From NCBI RefSeq assembly GCF_019455385.1, contig NZ_JACOFR010000002.1, positions 248,001-312,000 of the forward strand: DNA of 64,000 nt, written 5' to 3'. The stretch is from Bradyrhizobium sp. BR 10289. GTDB lineage: Bacteria > Pseudomonadota > Alphaproteobacteria > Rhizobiales > Xanthobacteraceae. Made by a program: the position numbers and the translations under genes. This document shows positions 7,714-16,261 of the stretch, one piece after another. Within the stretch, counting starts at the first letter, position 1, and every line of letters starts with the position of its first letter. The notes under the pieces are model-generated. The model saw only the letters and a program-made list of their open reading frames with translations, was not told the DNA's origin and did not search any database.

Positions 7714-9450
7714 CTATTTGCTGTCCAGCCGCCAGGCTCCGTCCCAATCGGCCGCCGGCGGGCTCGCTTCGAACTGCGCGATCCGGGCAAGCATTGTGCG
7801 CGACGGACCATCGCCCGGGACGCTCTCCAGCGCGGCGCCAAAGGCCATGCGGGCCTCGCCGAAGCGGCGGCTGCGATAGGCAGCAAGCCCCTCGGCATAG
7901 TGCTTTCGCAGGCCCTCCTGCACGGCAGTCAGCGCGCCTGCTCTGCCCATCACCTCGAAGATCGGCTGCGGCGCACCCTGGCCCGCGACCGCCAGACGAT
8001 CGATCTCGCGCAGCTCGAGGTTTTGGCCGATGGCATCGGCCGTGGCCTGCGCGATCAGGATGCGGGTGCCGTAGAGCTTGTTGACCAGCTCCAGGCGCGA
8101 GGCGAGGTTCACGGCATCGCCCATCACCGTAAAGCTCATCATCAGCTCGGAGCCGATGCTGCCGGTCAGGACCTCGCCGGTCGCAATGCCGATGCGCAAA
8201 TCGCAAGGACCGGGCATGGCGCGGATGCCAAGCAGGTCGGGCAATTGCTTCTGGAGCGCCGGCACCTGGTCGGCCATCTCGACGGCGGCAAGGCCGGCGA
8301 GCAGCGCCGGCTCATCATCCTCGATGAAGGGCGGGCCCCAATAGGCCATGATGGCGTCGCCGATATATTTGTCGATGATGCCGCGATTGTTCCTCACCGG
8401 CGCCGACATGACCGTGAAATAGTGGTTCATCACCTTGACGAGGCCGCGTGGCGTCATGCCCTCGCTCATCGAGGTGAAGCCGCTCATGTCGCAAAACATG
8501 ATGGTCATGACGCGGCGCTGGCCCTCGATGGCGACTTCCGGCCGGTCGATCAGGCCCTGCACCACCTTCGGATCGATGTAGCGGCCGAAGGTCTCGCGGA
8601 TGCGCTCGTTGTGGCGCAGCTGCTCGATCATGCGATTGAAGGCCGCGGCGAGTTCGCCGATCTCGTCCTGGGTGGACACGGTGATGGGCTTGTCGAAGCG
8701 CCCCGCCTCGACCTCGCGCGTGCCGGCCAGCAGCAGCCGCACCGGCCGCGTGATGCCGCTGGACACCAGCAGCGCGAAGGCAAATCCGACGACCGCAGCG
8801 AGCGCGGTGACGACACCGGAGATGATGATCGTCTCGTGCTGACGGCCAACGACCGTCGAGGTGCTCGCGAACACCTGCTTGAGCATGTCGGAACGAATGC
8901 CGTCGATCTTCTGGTTGAACTGGTCGCGCAGCATGTCGAGATGCTCGAGCGTGCCGCGCGCGTCCGCCATCTGCCTGGCGTCGATCTGCTTGAGCAGTTT
9001 GGCGTGCTCCTCGCTCATGCCTTGCCGCAGCTCGGAGACGGCGGTCTCGATGCGGACATCGATCCGCGCCAGCGCGGCATTGTCGGACGGCGTCCTGGTG
9101 TCGTCGATGATCGCGTTGATATGCTTTCGCGCGTCCGAGGTCTCCGCCTCGATCTTGCGGTCGGCCTCTTCGAACTCCTTGAGCCGTGCAGCATACGCCT
9201 CCTCGTCCGGGGCTTCCTGCATCTTCATCATCACCATCCGGCGCAGTGCCACGGACCGCTCCAGCGAGCGGATATTGGCGCGCGCGAGGTCGCCATAGGC
9301 CGGGATGTAGCGGTTGGTCAGCTCGTCCAGGAGAACGCCGACCTGGCTCGACATCACCATCGACAGGATCGAGGTGACCAGCATCAGGACGATCAATCCG
9401 AGGGCGATGCCGACGATCTTGCGCCGGATCGACTGGTTGAAAAGCGGCAT
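7714..9450 (-). CDS. Membrane class III adenylate/guanylate cyclase
   Basis: A 578-residue cyclase. A transmembrane helix at about 10-32 precedes a long helical sensor region (33-230), a second helix (about 232-255), a HAMP linker (IGELAAAFNRMIEQL) and a class III catalytic domain (about 340-525). Catalytic-domain motifs are MFCDMSGFTSMSE and DKYIGDAIMAYWG (metal-binding Asp residues) and VMGDAVNLASRLE (transition-state Asn/Arg). The last 50 residues look TPR-like (HYAEGLAAYRSRRFGEA). It likely makes cAMP in response to an envelope signal. The start at 9450 (MPLFNQSIRRKIVGI) places the first helix correctly. It is divergent from the lytic transglycosylase gene. Confidence 0.92.
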   Translation of the reverse strand: MPLFNQSIRRKIVGIALGLIVLMLVTSILSMVMSSQVGVLLDELTNRYIPAYGDLARANIRSLERSVALRRMVMMKMQEAPDEEAYAARLKEFEEADRKIEAETSDARKHINAIIDDTRTPSDNAALARIDVRIETAVSELRQGMSEEHAKLLKQIDARQMADARGTLEHLDMLRDQFNQKIDGIRSDMLKQVFASTSTVVGRQHETIIISGVVTALAAVVGFAFALLVSSGITRPVRLLLAGTREVEAGRFDKPITVSTQDEIGELAAAFNRMIEQLRHNERIRETFGRYIDPKVVQGLIDRPEVAIEGQRRVMTIMFCDMSGFTSMSEGMTPRGLVKVMNHYFTVMSAPVRNNRGIIDKYIGDAIMAYWGPPFIEDDEPALLAGLAAVEMADQVPALQKQLPDLLGIRAMPGPCDLRIGIATGEVLTGSIGSELMMSFTVMGDAVNLASRLELVNKLYGTRILIAQATADAIGQNLELREIDRLAVAGQGAPQPIFEVMGRAGALTAVQEGLRKHYAEGLAAYRSRRFGEARMAFGAALESVPGDGPSRTMLARIAQFEASPPAADWDGAWRLDSK

Positions 9451-9775
9451 CTGGAGCGGGGCAAAGGCTGAAAGGACGGATTGGAACCTCAATACACCGG
9501 ATTTGACCACGGGAACACGCGCAATTGGTCCGCTCGTGACGCCGCTGGCCACACACAACCGTCGCGCGAGCCCGGATCGTTAACAAAGGTTAAAGCCGCT
9601 ACCCCCTTCAGCGATTTCGGAAGTTCCCAGTTCCAATCCGTATTTTGCCGCATTGTTGAACCAGCGTGAGGAATGCGAACGATGTCGTGGCATCGTTTTG
9701 GTGTCGTCTCTTGATTCTCAAGCCGCATGTCGTCGCGGACCTTGGTTTGTAGTGGTTTCGCAGGGGGACCATCGA
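9451..9775. other. Divergent promoter region, cyclase and transglycosylase
   Basis: 325 bases without a convincing gene between two divergent starts. It contains TTAA-N6-TTAA at 9580-9593, one base shorter than the CtrA consensus spacing (N7), so it is only a near match. CAGGGGGACC at about 9761 provides the ribosome-binding site for the transglycosylase gene. No promoter could be placed with confidence. Confidence 0.4.
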
Positions 9776-11950
9776 ATGAACCAGTGCCTACGCTCGCTCG
9801 CGTGTGTCGTTGCCGTGGCCGCATTGGCCCTCCTTCCTTCCGAACTGGCAGCGAAGAGCAATCACAAATCGGCCGCGTCGAAGAAGACGCATGAAACGAA
9901 AGCCGGCGGTAAGCAGCGCCATGCCGCCGCGAAGTCGCGTCACGGCAAGCATGCCGACGCCAAGCGCAAATCGAAGAAGCAGGACGACGAGCCCGCGGAC
10001 AAGCCGGCGGCGCCGCCGCTCACCGGCGACCTCGCTGCGCTGAAGGACGCCATCGATCTCGCGCGCAAGGGCAAGACCGACGATGCGACCGCCGCGCGCG
10101 ACCGCATCGCCGATCCCGCCGGCCAAAAGCTCGCCGACTGGTTCATGCTGCGCCATTCGGAGAGCACCGCACCTTTCAAGCGCTACGCCGCCTTTCTCGC
10201 CACCAGTCCGGACTGGCCGAGCAGCGCCCTGCTCCGCCGCCGCGCCGAGGCGCGGCTGTGGCAGGAGAAGAGCGATGCGGCGACCGTGCACAAATTCACC
10301 ATGGACCGGCCGACCAGCGCCAAGGGCAAGTTCGCGCTCGCGCGCGTGCTGCTGGCTGAAGGCGACAATGACAGGGCAACGCGTCTCGTCCGCGAGGCCT
10401 GGCGCACGGAGGAATTGTCCGAACGCAGCGAGGCGGATTCCTACGAAGCGTTCCGCGATCTGCTGACCGCCGACGACCATCGCGCCCGCATGGACAAGCG
10501 GCTCGGCGCCAAGGACTATGCCGGCGCAAGGCGCGCGGCCAAACGGCTCGGCGAGGATGCGCTCGCAATCGTCAAGGCCTGCTCGGCCGTCACCGGCAAG
10601 GCCAGCAAGGCCAAGGACTATCTCGAGGACGTCGCGGCCGAGGCGCGCCGCGATCTCGGCTATGTGCTCTGCCGCGCGCAATGGCATCTCCAGAACGACC
10701 GTATCGACGACGCCGCCGAAGTGATCCTGGCTGCCGCACCCGACACCATGGCGGCGCAGGACACCGATGCGTGGTGGCGCGAGCGCCGCCTGCTGGCGCG
10801 AAAGCTGCTCGACCAGGGCAAGTTCAAAACAGCTTACGACGTGGTGCGCACCGCGGCCGTGCCGGCGATGGAGGTCTACCGCGTCGACTATCACTTCATG
10901 TGCGGCTGGATCGCGCTGCGCTATCTCAACGATCCAAAAACGGCACTGGTGCATTTCGCCGCGATCGACGAGGGCTCGGCCAATCCGATCGCGCTATCGC
11001 GCGCGCATTACTGGCGCGGCCGCGCCGCCGAAGCGATGGGCGCGACTGCGGACGCCCGGATGAGCTATCAGGCGGCGGCGCGCTATTCGACCGCCTATTA
11101 CGGCCAGCTCGCCCGCGCCAGGCTCGGGCTCGACCGGATCGAACTGCGCCCGCCCTCGCCCGTGCTGGCCGCAGCCGGCACGCCGCCAGCGGACGAGCGC
11201 GTGCGCGCCGCCGACATGCTCTACGGCATCGGCGAGCGCGACACAGTGTTCTATTATGCCGAGGACCTCGCCAAGGAGAGCACCGACGTCGCAGCGCTCG
11301 AGGCGCTCGGCGAGCTCGCCGGCCAGCGCAACGACGCGCGCGTGATGCTGGAGGTCGGCAAATCGGCGCTGGCGCGCGGGCTCGCGCTCGACCATTACGC
11401 CTTCCCGACCATCGGGATTCCCGAGCACAAGCAGGTGGCCCCGGCGATCGAGACCAGCGTGATCTACTCGGTGGCGCGCACCGAAAGCTCGTTCGACCAG
11501 CGCGACAAGTCGCCCGCCAACGCGGTCGGGCTGATGCAGGTGACGCCGGAAGCCGGACGCGACACGGCAAAGCGCTTCGGCCTGACCTATGACTGGGACA
11601 GGATGGTCTCCGACCCCGTCTACAACACGCAGATGGGCGCGGCCGAGCTCAGCGCGCTGTTGTCGGAATATCGCGGCGACCAGATCATGACCTTCGCCGG
11701 CTACAATGCCGGCCGCGGCCGCGTCCGCGAATGGGTGCAGGCGCACGGCGACCCCAGGGATCCCAAGGTCGATCCGGTCGACTGGGTCGAGCGCATCCCG
11801 CTCTCGGAGACGCGCAACTACGTCCAGCGCGTGATGGAGAACGTGCTGGTCTACCGCGCAAGGTTCGAGGGCAGCGGCGTGGTCGCAGGCAAGAGCGATG
11901 AGCGCGTGGTGACGAAGGACGTGAGTGCCAAGGCGATGCCGGTTGATTAG
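9776..11950 (+). CDS. Soluble lytic murein transglycosylase
   Basis: A 724-residue periplasmic lytic transglycosylase of the Slt70 type, cutting peptidoglycan glycan strands to 1,6-anhydromuramic ends. A signal peptide (MNQCLRSLACVVAVAALALL) is followed by an unusual 55-residue Lys/His/Ala-rich basic stretch. A superhelical TPR-like region and a C-terminal SLT domain follow, with the catalytic Glu in ARTESSFDQRDKSPANAVGL and the typical MQVTPEAG and GYNAGRGRVREW. The start at 9776 has a GGGGG ribosome-binding site. The basic linker is longer than usual for the family. Confidence 0.93.
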   Translation: MNQCLRSLACVVAVAALALLPSELAAKSNHKSAASKKTHETKAGGKQRHAAAKSRHGKHADAKRKSKKQDDEPADKPAAPPLTGDLAALKDAIDLARKGKTDDATAARDRIADPAGQKLADWFMLRHSESTAPFKRYAAFLATSPDWPSSALLRRRAEARLWQEKSDAATVHKFTMDRPTSAKGKFALARVLLAEGDNDRATRLVREAWRTEELSERSEADSYEAFRDLLTADDHRARMDKRLGAKDYAGARRAAKRLGEDALAIVKACSAVTGKASKAKDYLEDVAAEARRDLGYVLCRAQWHLQNDRIDDAAEVILAAAPDTMAAQDTDAWWRERRLLARKLLDQGKFKTAYDVVRTAAVPAMEVYRVDYHFMCGWIALRYLNDPKTALVHFAAIDEGSANPIALSRAHYWRGRAAEAMGATADARMSYQAAARYSTAYYGQLARARLGLDRIELRPPSPVLAAAGTPPADERVRAADMLYGIGERDTVFYYAEDLAKESTDVAALEALGELAGQRNDARVMLEVGKSALARGLALDHYAFPTIGIPEHKQVAPAIETSVIYSVARTESSFDQRDKSPANAVGLMQVTPEAGRDTAKRFGLTYDWDRMVSDPVYNTQMGAAELSALLSEYRGDQIMTFAGYNAGRGRVREWVQAHGDPRDPKVDPVDWVERIPLSETRNYVQRVMENVLVYRARFEGSGVVAGKSDERVVTKDVSAKAMPVD

Positions 11951-11961
11951 ACGACGGTCTC

Positions 11962-12050
11962 GTAGGGTAGGCAAAGGCGCGCAAGCGCCGTGCCCACGAT
12001 CTCATTGATCACACTCCGAACGTGGGCACGCTACGCTTTGCCCACCCTAC
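11962..12050. repeat. Palindromic intergenic repeat (GTAGGGT type)
   Basis: An 89-base element whose ends are inverted: GTAGGGTAGGCAAAGG at the left matches GTAGGGTGGGCAAAGC on the opposite strand at the right. Inner arms CGTGCCCACGAT and CGTGGGCACG form a second stem. It lies between convergent genes and could act as a bidirectional terminator. I recognise this as a dispersed Bradyrhizobium-type element; copy number was not checked. Confidence 0.75.
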
Positions 12051-12062
12051 CAGAGTCCCCTC

Positions 12063-13034
12063 TCAATCCACCTTGATGTTCGCTGCCTTGATCATCGGCC
12101 ACCACTTTGCGATCTCGGCCTTTTGCCGCGTGCCGAGCGCTTCCGGGGTGAGCTGATCCTGCGGTGTCATCTCGAGGCCCTGGCTTTCGAGCTGCTTCTT
12201 CACGGCGGGATCGTTCAAGGCCTCCACGGCCGCGGCGTTGAGCTTGGTCACGATCTCCTTCGGCGTGCCCTTCGGCACCCACATGCCCGACCACAGCGTC
12301 ATGTTGAAGCCTTTCAGGCCGGCCTCCTCCGCGGTCGGAATGTCGGGCGCCGAGGCGAGGCGCTTGTCGTCGGTGATGGCGTAGGCGCGGATCGTGCCGG
12401 CGCGGACCTGGCTGATGGAGTTGGAGGTCTGGTCGACGATGACGTCGATCTGGCCGGCGATGAGATCGTTCAACGCGGGCGCGGTGCCGCGGTACGGCAC
12501 GTATTGCAGCTTGATGCCGCTGACGCTCTCGAAATAGACGCCGGCGATGTGGCTGCCGGAGCCCGCGCCGGCGGTGCCGGCGGTCGGCGGCGAGGGCCGC
12601 GACTTCAGCCAGTCCAGCAGTTCCTTCAGCGAGGTCGCGGGGACTGCATTCTTGCTGACGACGATCATCGGGTTGCTGGGCAGCAGCACCACGGGCTCGA
12701 GATCGGCAACGAGATCGTATTTGAGCTTGTAGACCGCGCCGTTGGCGACGTGGGTGCCGAGATGGCCGAACGAGATGGTGTATCCGTCCGGCGGCGACTG
12801 CACGGCGCGCCCCACTCCGATCGAGCCGCCTGCGCCGGTGACGTTCTCGATCACCAATGGTTGGCCAAGCGAGACGCGCATCCGCTCGGCGAGCACGCGC
12901 GCCATCGCATCGGACGGGCCGCCGGCCGCGAAGGGCACGATGATGGTGATGGGATGCGAGGGGTAATCGTCGGCGCGCGCGACGCCCGAAACAGCGAGAA
13001 CAGCAATCAGCGCAGCCCAGACGGCCTTCTTCAT
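12063..13034 (-). CDS. Bug/TctC-family solute-binding protein
   Basis: A 323-residue periplasmic protein of the Bug (TctC) family that captures carboxylates for tripartite tricarboxylate transporters. It has a signal peptide (AVWAALIAVLAVSGVARA) and the family motifs YPSHPITIIVPFAAGGPSD and YVPYRGTAPALNDLIAGQID. No TctA or TctB gene is nearby, which is common for this family. It follows the threonine synthase gene on the same strand with 87 bases between. Substrate cannot be predicted. Confidence 0.93.
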   Translation of the reverse strand: MKKAVWAALIAVLAVSGVARADDYPSHPITIIVPFAAGGPSDAMARVLAERMRVSLGQPLVIENVTGAGGSIGVGRAVQSPPDGYTISFGHLGTHVANGAVYKLKYDLVADLEPVVLLPSNPMIVVSKNAVPATSLKELLDWLKSRPSPPTAGTAGAGSGSHIAGVYFESVSGIKLQYVPYRGTAPALNDLIAGQIDVIVDQTSNSISQVRAGTIRAYAITDDKRLASAPDIPTAEEAGLKGFNMTLWSGMWVPKGTPKEIVTKLNAAAVEALNDPAVKKQLESQGLEMTPQDQLTPEALGTRQKAEIAKWWPMIKAANIKVD

Positions 13035-13121
13035 GGTCTTCTCCCCAACGATGTGCTTTTTGTTCTTGTCTCTCCCCGCGTACGGGAAGAGGGATCGTTC
13101 GTGAAGAGACGAAACGACGCG

Positions 13122-14363
13122 CTAGAACTGCGTGTAGTCGATCGGCTTGTGGCGATCGAGCGTGCGGTCGACCTTCGGCAGCGGATATTTCAGGCCGGTG
13201 GCGCAGTTGAACAGCATGACGCGGTCGCTCTTCGAGACGCGGCCATCGGCAAGGCTCTCCTTGTAGGCGGCGTAGGTGGCGGCGCCCTCGGGGCAGAGCA
13301 GCAGCCCCTCCTCGCGCGCGACCTCGTTCAGTGCTGCCGAGATCTTGTCGTCGTCGACCGCAATGGCAAAACCCTTGCTTTCGCGCACGGCGCGCAGGAT
13401 GAGAAAATCGCCGATCGCCTGCGGCACGCGGATACCCGACGCGATGGTGTGGGCGTCCTCCCAGCGCGTGGCGTGCTCGGTGCCGGCCTCATAGGCCCGC
13501 ACCATCGGCGCGCAGCCCGAAGCCTGCACCGCGACCATGCGCGGGCGCTTCGAGCCGATGAAGCCAATCTTCTCGAGTTCGTCAAAGGCCTTCCACATGC
13601 CGATCAGGCCGGTGCCGCCGCCGGTCGGATAGAAGATCACGTCGGGCACGTCCCAATCGAGCTGCTCGGCGAGCTCGAGGCCCATCGTCTTCTTGCCTTC
13701 GATCCGGTACGGCTCCTTCAAGGTCGAGGTATCGAACCAGCCGACTTTGGCTTTGCCCTCGCCGACGATCTTGCCGCAATCGTCGATATAGCCGTTGACG
13801 CGGTAGACGGTTGCGCCCTGCAGCTCGATCTCGCTGACATTCACCTCGGGCGTATCCGCCGGGCAGAAGATCGTGGTCTTGATGCCGCAGCTCGTCGCGT
13901 AAGCCGCCAGCGCCGCGCCAGCATTGCCGTTGGTCGGCATCGCCATGTGCTTGATCCCGAGCGCCTTGCCCATCGACACCGCCATCACGAGGCCGCGCGC
14001 CTTGAACGAGCCGGTCGGCAGGCGACCTTCATCTTTGACGATGATCTCGCCGCCGCCGAGCTTCTTGGCCAGCTTCGGCAGCCGGATCAGCGGCGTCGTG
14101 ACCTCGCCGAGCGAGACGATGTCCTGGCATTTGCGCACCGGCAGCAGCTCGCGGTAGCGCCACATGTCGGCGGGACGTTCCTTGAGCGCATCCTTGGTCA
14201 GCGCCTTCTTCACACCCGCGAGGTCGTAGCGCACCAAGAGCGGCTTGCCGGCCTTGGAGAGATTGTGGACCTGGTCGGCGGCGTAATGATCGCCCTCCAT
14301 GGCGCATTCGAGATGCGTGACGAAGGTCGGGCGCTCGATGGTGAGGTTGTCGTTGTCATGCAT
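13122..14363 (-). CDS. Threonine synthase (PLP-dependent)
   Basis: A 413-residue fold-type II PLP enzyme annotated by similarity to threonine synthase, which turns O-phosphohomoserine into threonine. The PLP lysine is in PTGSFKARGL, the phosphate-binding loop in PTNGNAGAALAAYA and YPTGGGTGLIGMW. Length and N-terminus match the thrC-like subgroup often present beside a canonical ThrC in rhizobia, so a related threonine/diaminopropionate lyase activity is possible. Start at 14363 (MHDNDNLTIERPTF). A Bug-type binding protein follows on the same strand. Confidence 0.85.
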   Translation of the reverse strand: MHDNDNLTIERPTFVTHLECAMEGDHYAADQVHNLSKAGKPLLVRYDLAGVKKALTKDALKERPADMWRYRELLPVRKCQDIVSLGEVTTPLIRLPKLAKKLGGGEIIVKDEGRLPTGSFKARGLVMAVSMGKALGIKHMAMPTNGNAGAALAAYATSCGIKTTIFCPADTPEVNVSEIELQGATVYRVNGYIDDCGKIVGEGKAKVGWFDTSTLKEPYRIEGKKTMGLELAEQLDWDVPDVIFYPTGGGTGLIGMWKAFDELEKIGFIGSKRPRMVAVQASGCAPMVRAYEAGTEHATRWEDAHTIASGIRVPQAIGDFLILRAVRESKGFAIAVDDDKISAALNEVAREEGLLLCPEGAATYAAYKESLADGRVSKSDRVMLFNCATGLKYPLPKVDRTLDRHKPIDYTQF

Positions 14364-14404
14364 GGGGTGATTTCCTCTTCTTGTTCTGGTGTTTCGTCAT
14401 TAGA

Positions 14405-14557
14405 CCCGTCACCCTGAGGCGCTCTTCATGCGGCGCAACGCGCCGTATGGAGAGCCTCGAAGGGCGACGAGCCCGGCTGCTGCATCTCGGCCGCTCATCC
14501 TTCGAGGCTCTGCCAACGGTGCTCCGCACCGCCGGCCTCGCACCTCAGGATGACGGG
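14405..14557. repeat. Palindromic intergenic repeat (CTCAGGATGACGGG type)
   Basis: A 153-base element with terminal inverted arms CCCGTCACCCTGAGG and CCTCAGGATGACGGG (one mismatch). Internal stems lie around the GGCGCAACGCGCC segment and GCCTCGAAGG/CCTTCGAGGC. It sits between thrC and lpdA, both on the minus strand. A related but shorter element is at 22830-22940. The family looks like a dispersed rhizobial repeat; this is from memory. Confidence 0.75.
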
Positions 14558-14583
14558 TCGGGTACGGCGCCGCCCTCGCCTCG

Positions 14584-16005
14584 TCAGATATTAAGCACCC
14601 GGCCATAGGCATCCAGCACGGCTTCCTTCATCATTTCCGACAGCGTCGGATGCGGGAAGACCGTGTGCATCAGCTCTTCTTCCGTGGTCTCCAGGTTCAT
14701 GGCGACGACATAGCCCTGGATCAGCTCGGTCACCTCGGCGCCGACCATGTGGGCTCCGAGCAGCTGGCCGGTCTTCTTGTCGAAGATCACCTTGACGAGG
14801 CCCTGGTCCTCCCCGAGTGCAATCGCCTTGCCGTTGCCGACGAAGGGGAAGCGACCGACGCGGATCTCGCGGCCGCTCTCCTTGGCCTTGGCTTCGGTCA
14901 AACCAACCGAGGCGACCTGCGGGTTGCAATAGGTGCAGCCGGGGATCAGGAGCTTGTCCATCGGATGCGGATGCAGGCCCTTGATCGCCTCGACGCAGAT
15001 CACGCCCTCATGCTCGGCCTTGTGGGCGAGCATCGGAGGACCGGCGACGTCGCCGATGGCGTAGATGCCGGGCACGTTGGTCTTGCCGTGGCCGTCGATC
15101 ACGATGCAGCCGCGCTCGGTCTTCACCCCAAGCTTTTCGAGGCCGAGATTCTCGATATTGCCGACGACGCCGACCGCCGAGATCACGCGCTCGAACTCGG
15201 TCGTCACAGGCTTGCCCTTGCCGTCGTCGATGGTGGCGACGACGCTGTCGGGTTTCTTCTCCAGCTTGGTCACCTTGGTCGAGGACATGATCTTGATGCC
15301 CTGCTTCTCCAGCCGCTTGCGCGCGAGGCCGGCGATCTCGGCATCCTCGACGGGCAGGATCTGCGGCAGCACCTCGACCACAGTCACGTCGCTTCCCATG
15401 GTGTGGAAGAACGAGGCGAACTCGATGCCGATCGCGCCGGAGCCGACCACCAGCAGCGACTTCGGCATCTTCTCCGGCACCATTGCTTCGAAATAGGTCC
15501 AGATCAGCTTCTTGTCGGGCTCGAGTCCGGGCAGCACGCGCGGCCGCGCGCCGGTGGCGACGATGATGTGCTTGGCCTGGTAGGCCCCCTCGCCGAGCGC
15601 GCCCTTCGGCGCCTCGACGTCCGACTTCTTCACGGTGATCTTGCCGGGCGCATCGATCGTGGCGTTGCCCCAGATCACGCTGACCTTGTTCTTCTTCATC
15701 AGGAAGCCGACGCCGTCGTTCAGCCGTTTCGAGACGCCGCGCGAACGCTGCACCACCGCCTTGGGGTCGAACGAGACGTTGTCGGCCGACAGGCCATAAT
15801 CCTTGGCGTGCTGCATGTAGTGGTAGATCTCGGCCGAGCGCAGCAGCGCTTTCGTCGGGATGCAGCCCCAGTTCAGGCAGATGCCGCCGAGATAGGATTT
15901 CTCGACGATCGCGGTCTTGAAGCCGAGCTGAGCGGCGCGGATCGCGGCGACATAGCCGCCGGGGCCGGAGCCGATGATGATGACGTCGAAGGATGTGTCG
16001 GCCAT
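14584..16005 (-). CDS. lpdA: Dihydrolipoyl dehydrogenase (E3)
   Basis: A 473-residue FAD disulfide oxidoreductase that reoxidises lipoyl groups of the pyruvate dehydrogenase complex with NAD+. It shows the FAD-binding GSGPGGYVAAIRAAQLG, the redox disulfide GGICLNWGCIPTKALLRS, the NAD-binding GSGAIGIEFASFF and the C-terminal catalytic HPHPTLSEMM (His). It closes the pdh operon on the minus strand, 17 bases after a small membrane-protein gene that separates it from pdhC. Confidence 0.97.
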   Translation of the reverse strand: MADTSFDVIIIGSGPGGYVAAIRAAQLGFKTAIVEKSYLGGICLNWGCIPTKALLRSAEIYHYMQHAKDYGLSADNVSFDPKAVVQRSRGVSKRLNDGVGFLMKKNKVSVIWGNATIDAPGKITVKKSDVEAPKGALGEGAYQAKHIIVATGARPRVLPGLEPDKKLIWTYFEAMVPEKMPKSLLVVGSGAIGIEFASFFHTMGSDVTVVEVLPQILPVEDAEIAGLARKRLEKQGIKIMSSTKVTKLEKKPDSVVATIDDGKGKPVTTEFERVISAVGVVGNIENLGLEKLGVKTERGCIVIDGHGKTNVPGIYAIGDVAGPPMLAHKAEHEGVICVEAIKGLHPHPMDKLLIPGCTYCNPQVASVGLTEAKAKESGREIRVGRFPFVGNGKAIALGEDQGLVKVIFDKKTGQLLGAHMVGAEVTELIQGYVVAMNLETTEEELMHTVFPHPTLSEMMKEAVLDAYGRVLNI

Positions 16006-16022
16006 GTCGGCTCCCGTTCAAC

Positions 16023-16253
16023 TCAGGACGTAACGCCGCGGGCGCGGCGATTGAGGATGTAGGTTCTGACCAGCCATTCGAGGAGAATGGCTGCCGTCAT
16101 GACGGCTATGATGCTGAGCGCGATCGGCGCCCAGATGTTGCGCGACAGCGCCTCATCGGCGAAGAAGGCAGCGTTGACGATCTCGAGGCCGAACGGGGTG
16201 AGCGTGAGGATCAGCGAAACCAGCATCGAGATCCAGGGCCAGCGCGTCGTCAT
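16023..16253 (-). CDS. Small two-helix membrane protein in pdh operon
   Basis: A 76-residue protein with two hydrophobic helices (ISMLVSLILTLTPFGLEIV and IALSIIAVMTAAILLEWLV) and a basic tail (YILNRRARGVTS). It lies 8 bases after pdhC and 17 before lpdA, so it is cotranscribed. The ATG at 16253 (MTTRWPWISMLV) is preferred because the longer frame would overlap pdhC. Function is unknown; an operon passenger or membrane tether is possible. Confidence 0.7.
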   Translation of the reverse strand: MTTRWPWISMLVSLILTLTPFGLEIVNAAFFADEALSRNIWAPIALSIIAVMTAAILLEWLVRTYILNRRARGVTS

Positions 16254-16261
16254 ACGCCATC

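Noticed and set aside
9580-9593. CtrA-like TTAA-N6-TTAA between the cyclase and transglycosylase genes
   Set aside because: CtrA needs N7 spacing and a TTAACCAT-like context; spacing is one base short.
12123-14417. Very long open frames opposite real genes (for example the 764-codon frame over thrC and the Bug gene, and the 938-codon frame over pdhA-pdhB)
   Set aside because: Their translations are rich in Arg, His, Gly, Val and Asp with no motif, exactly as expected from the antisense of GC-rich genes, and they span several recognised genes.
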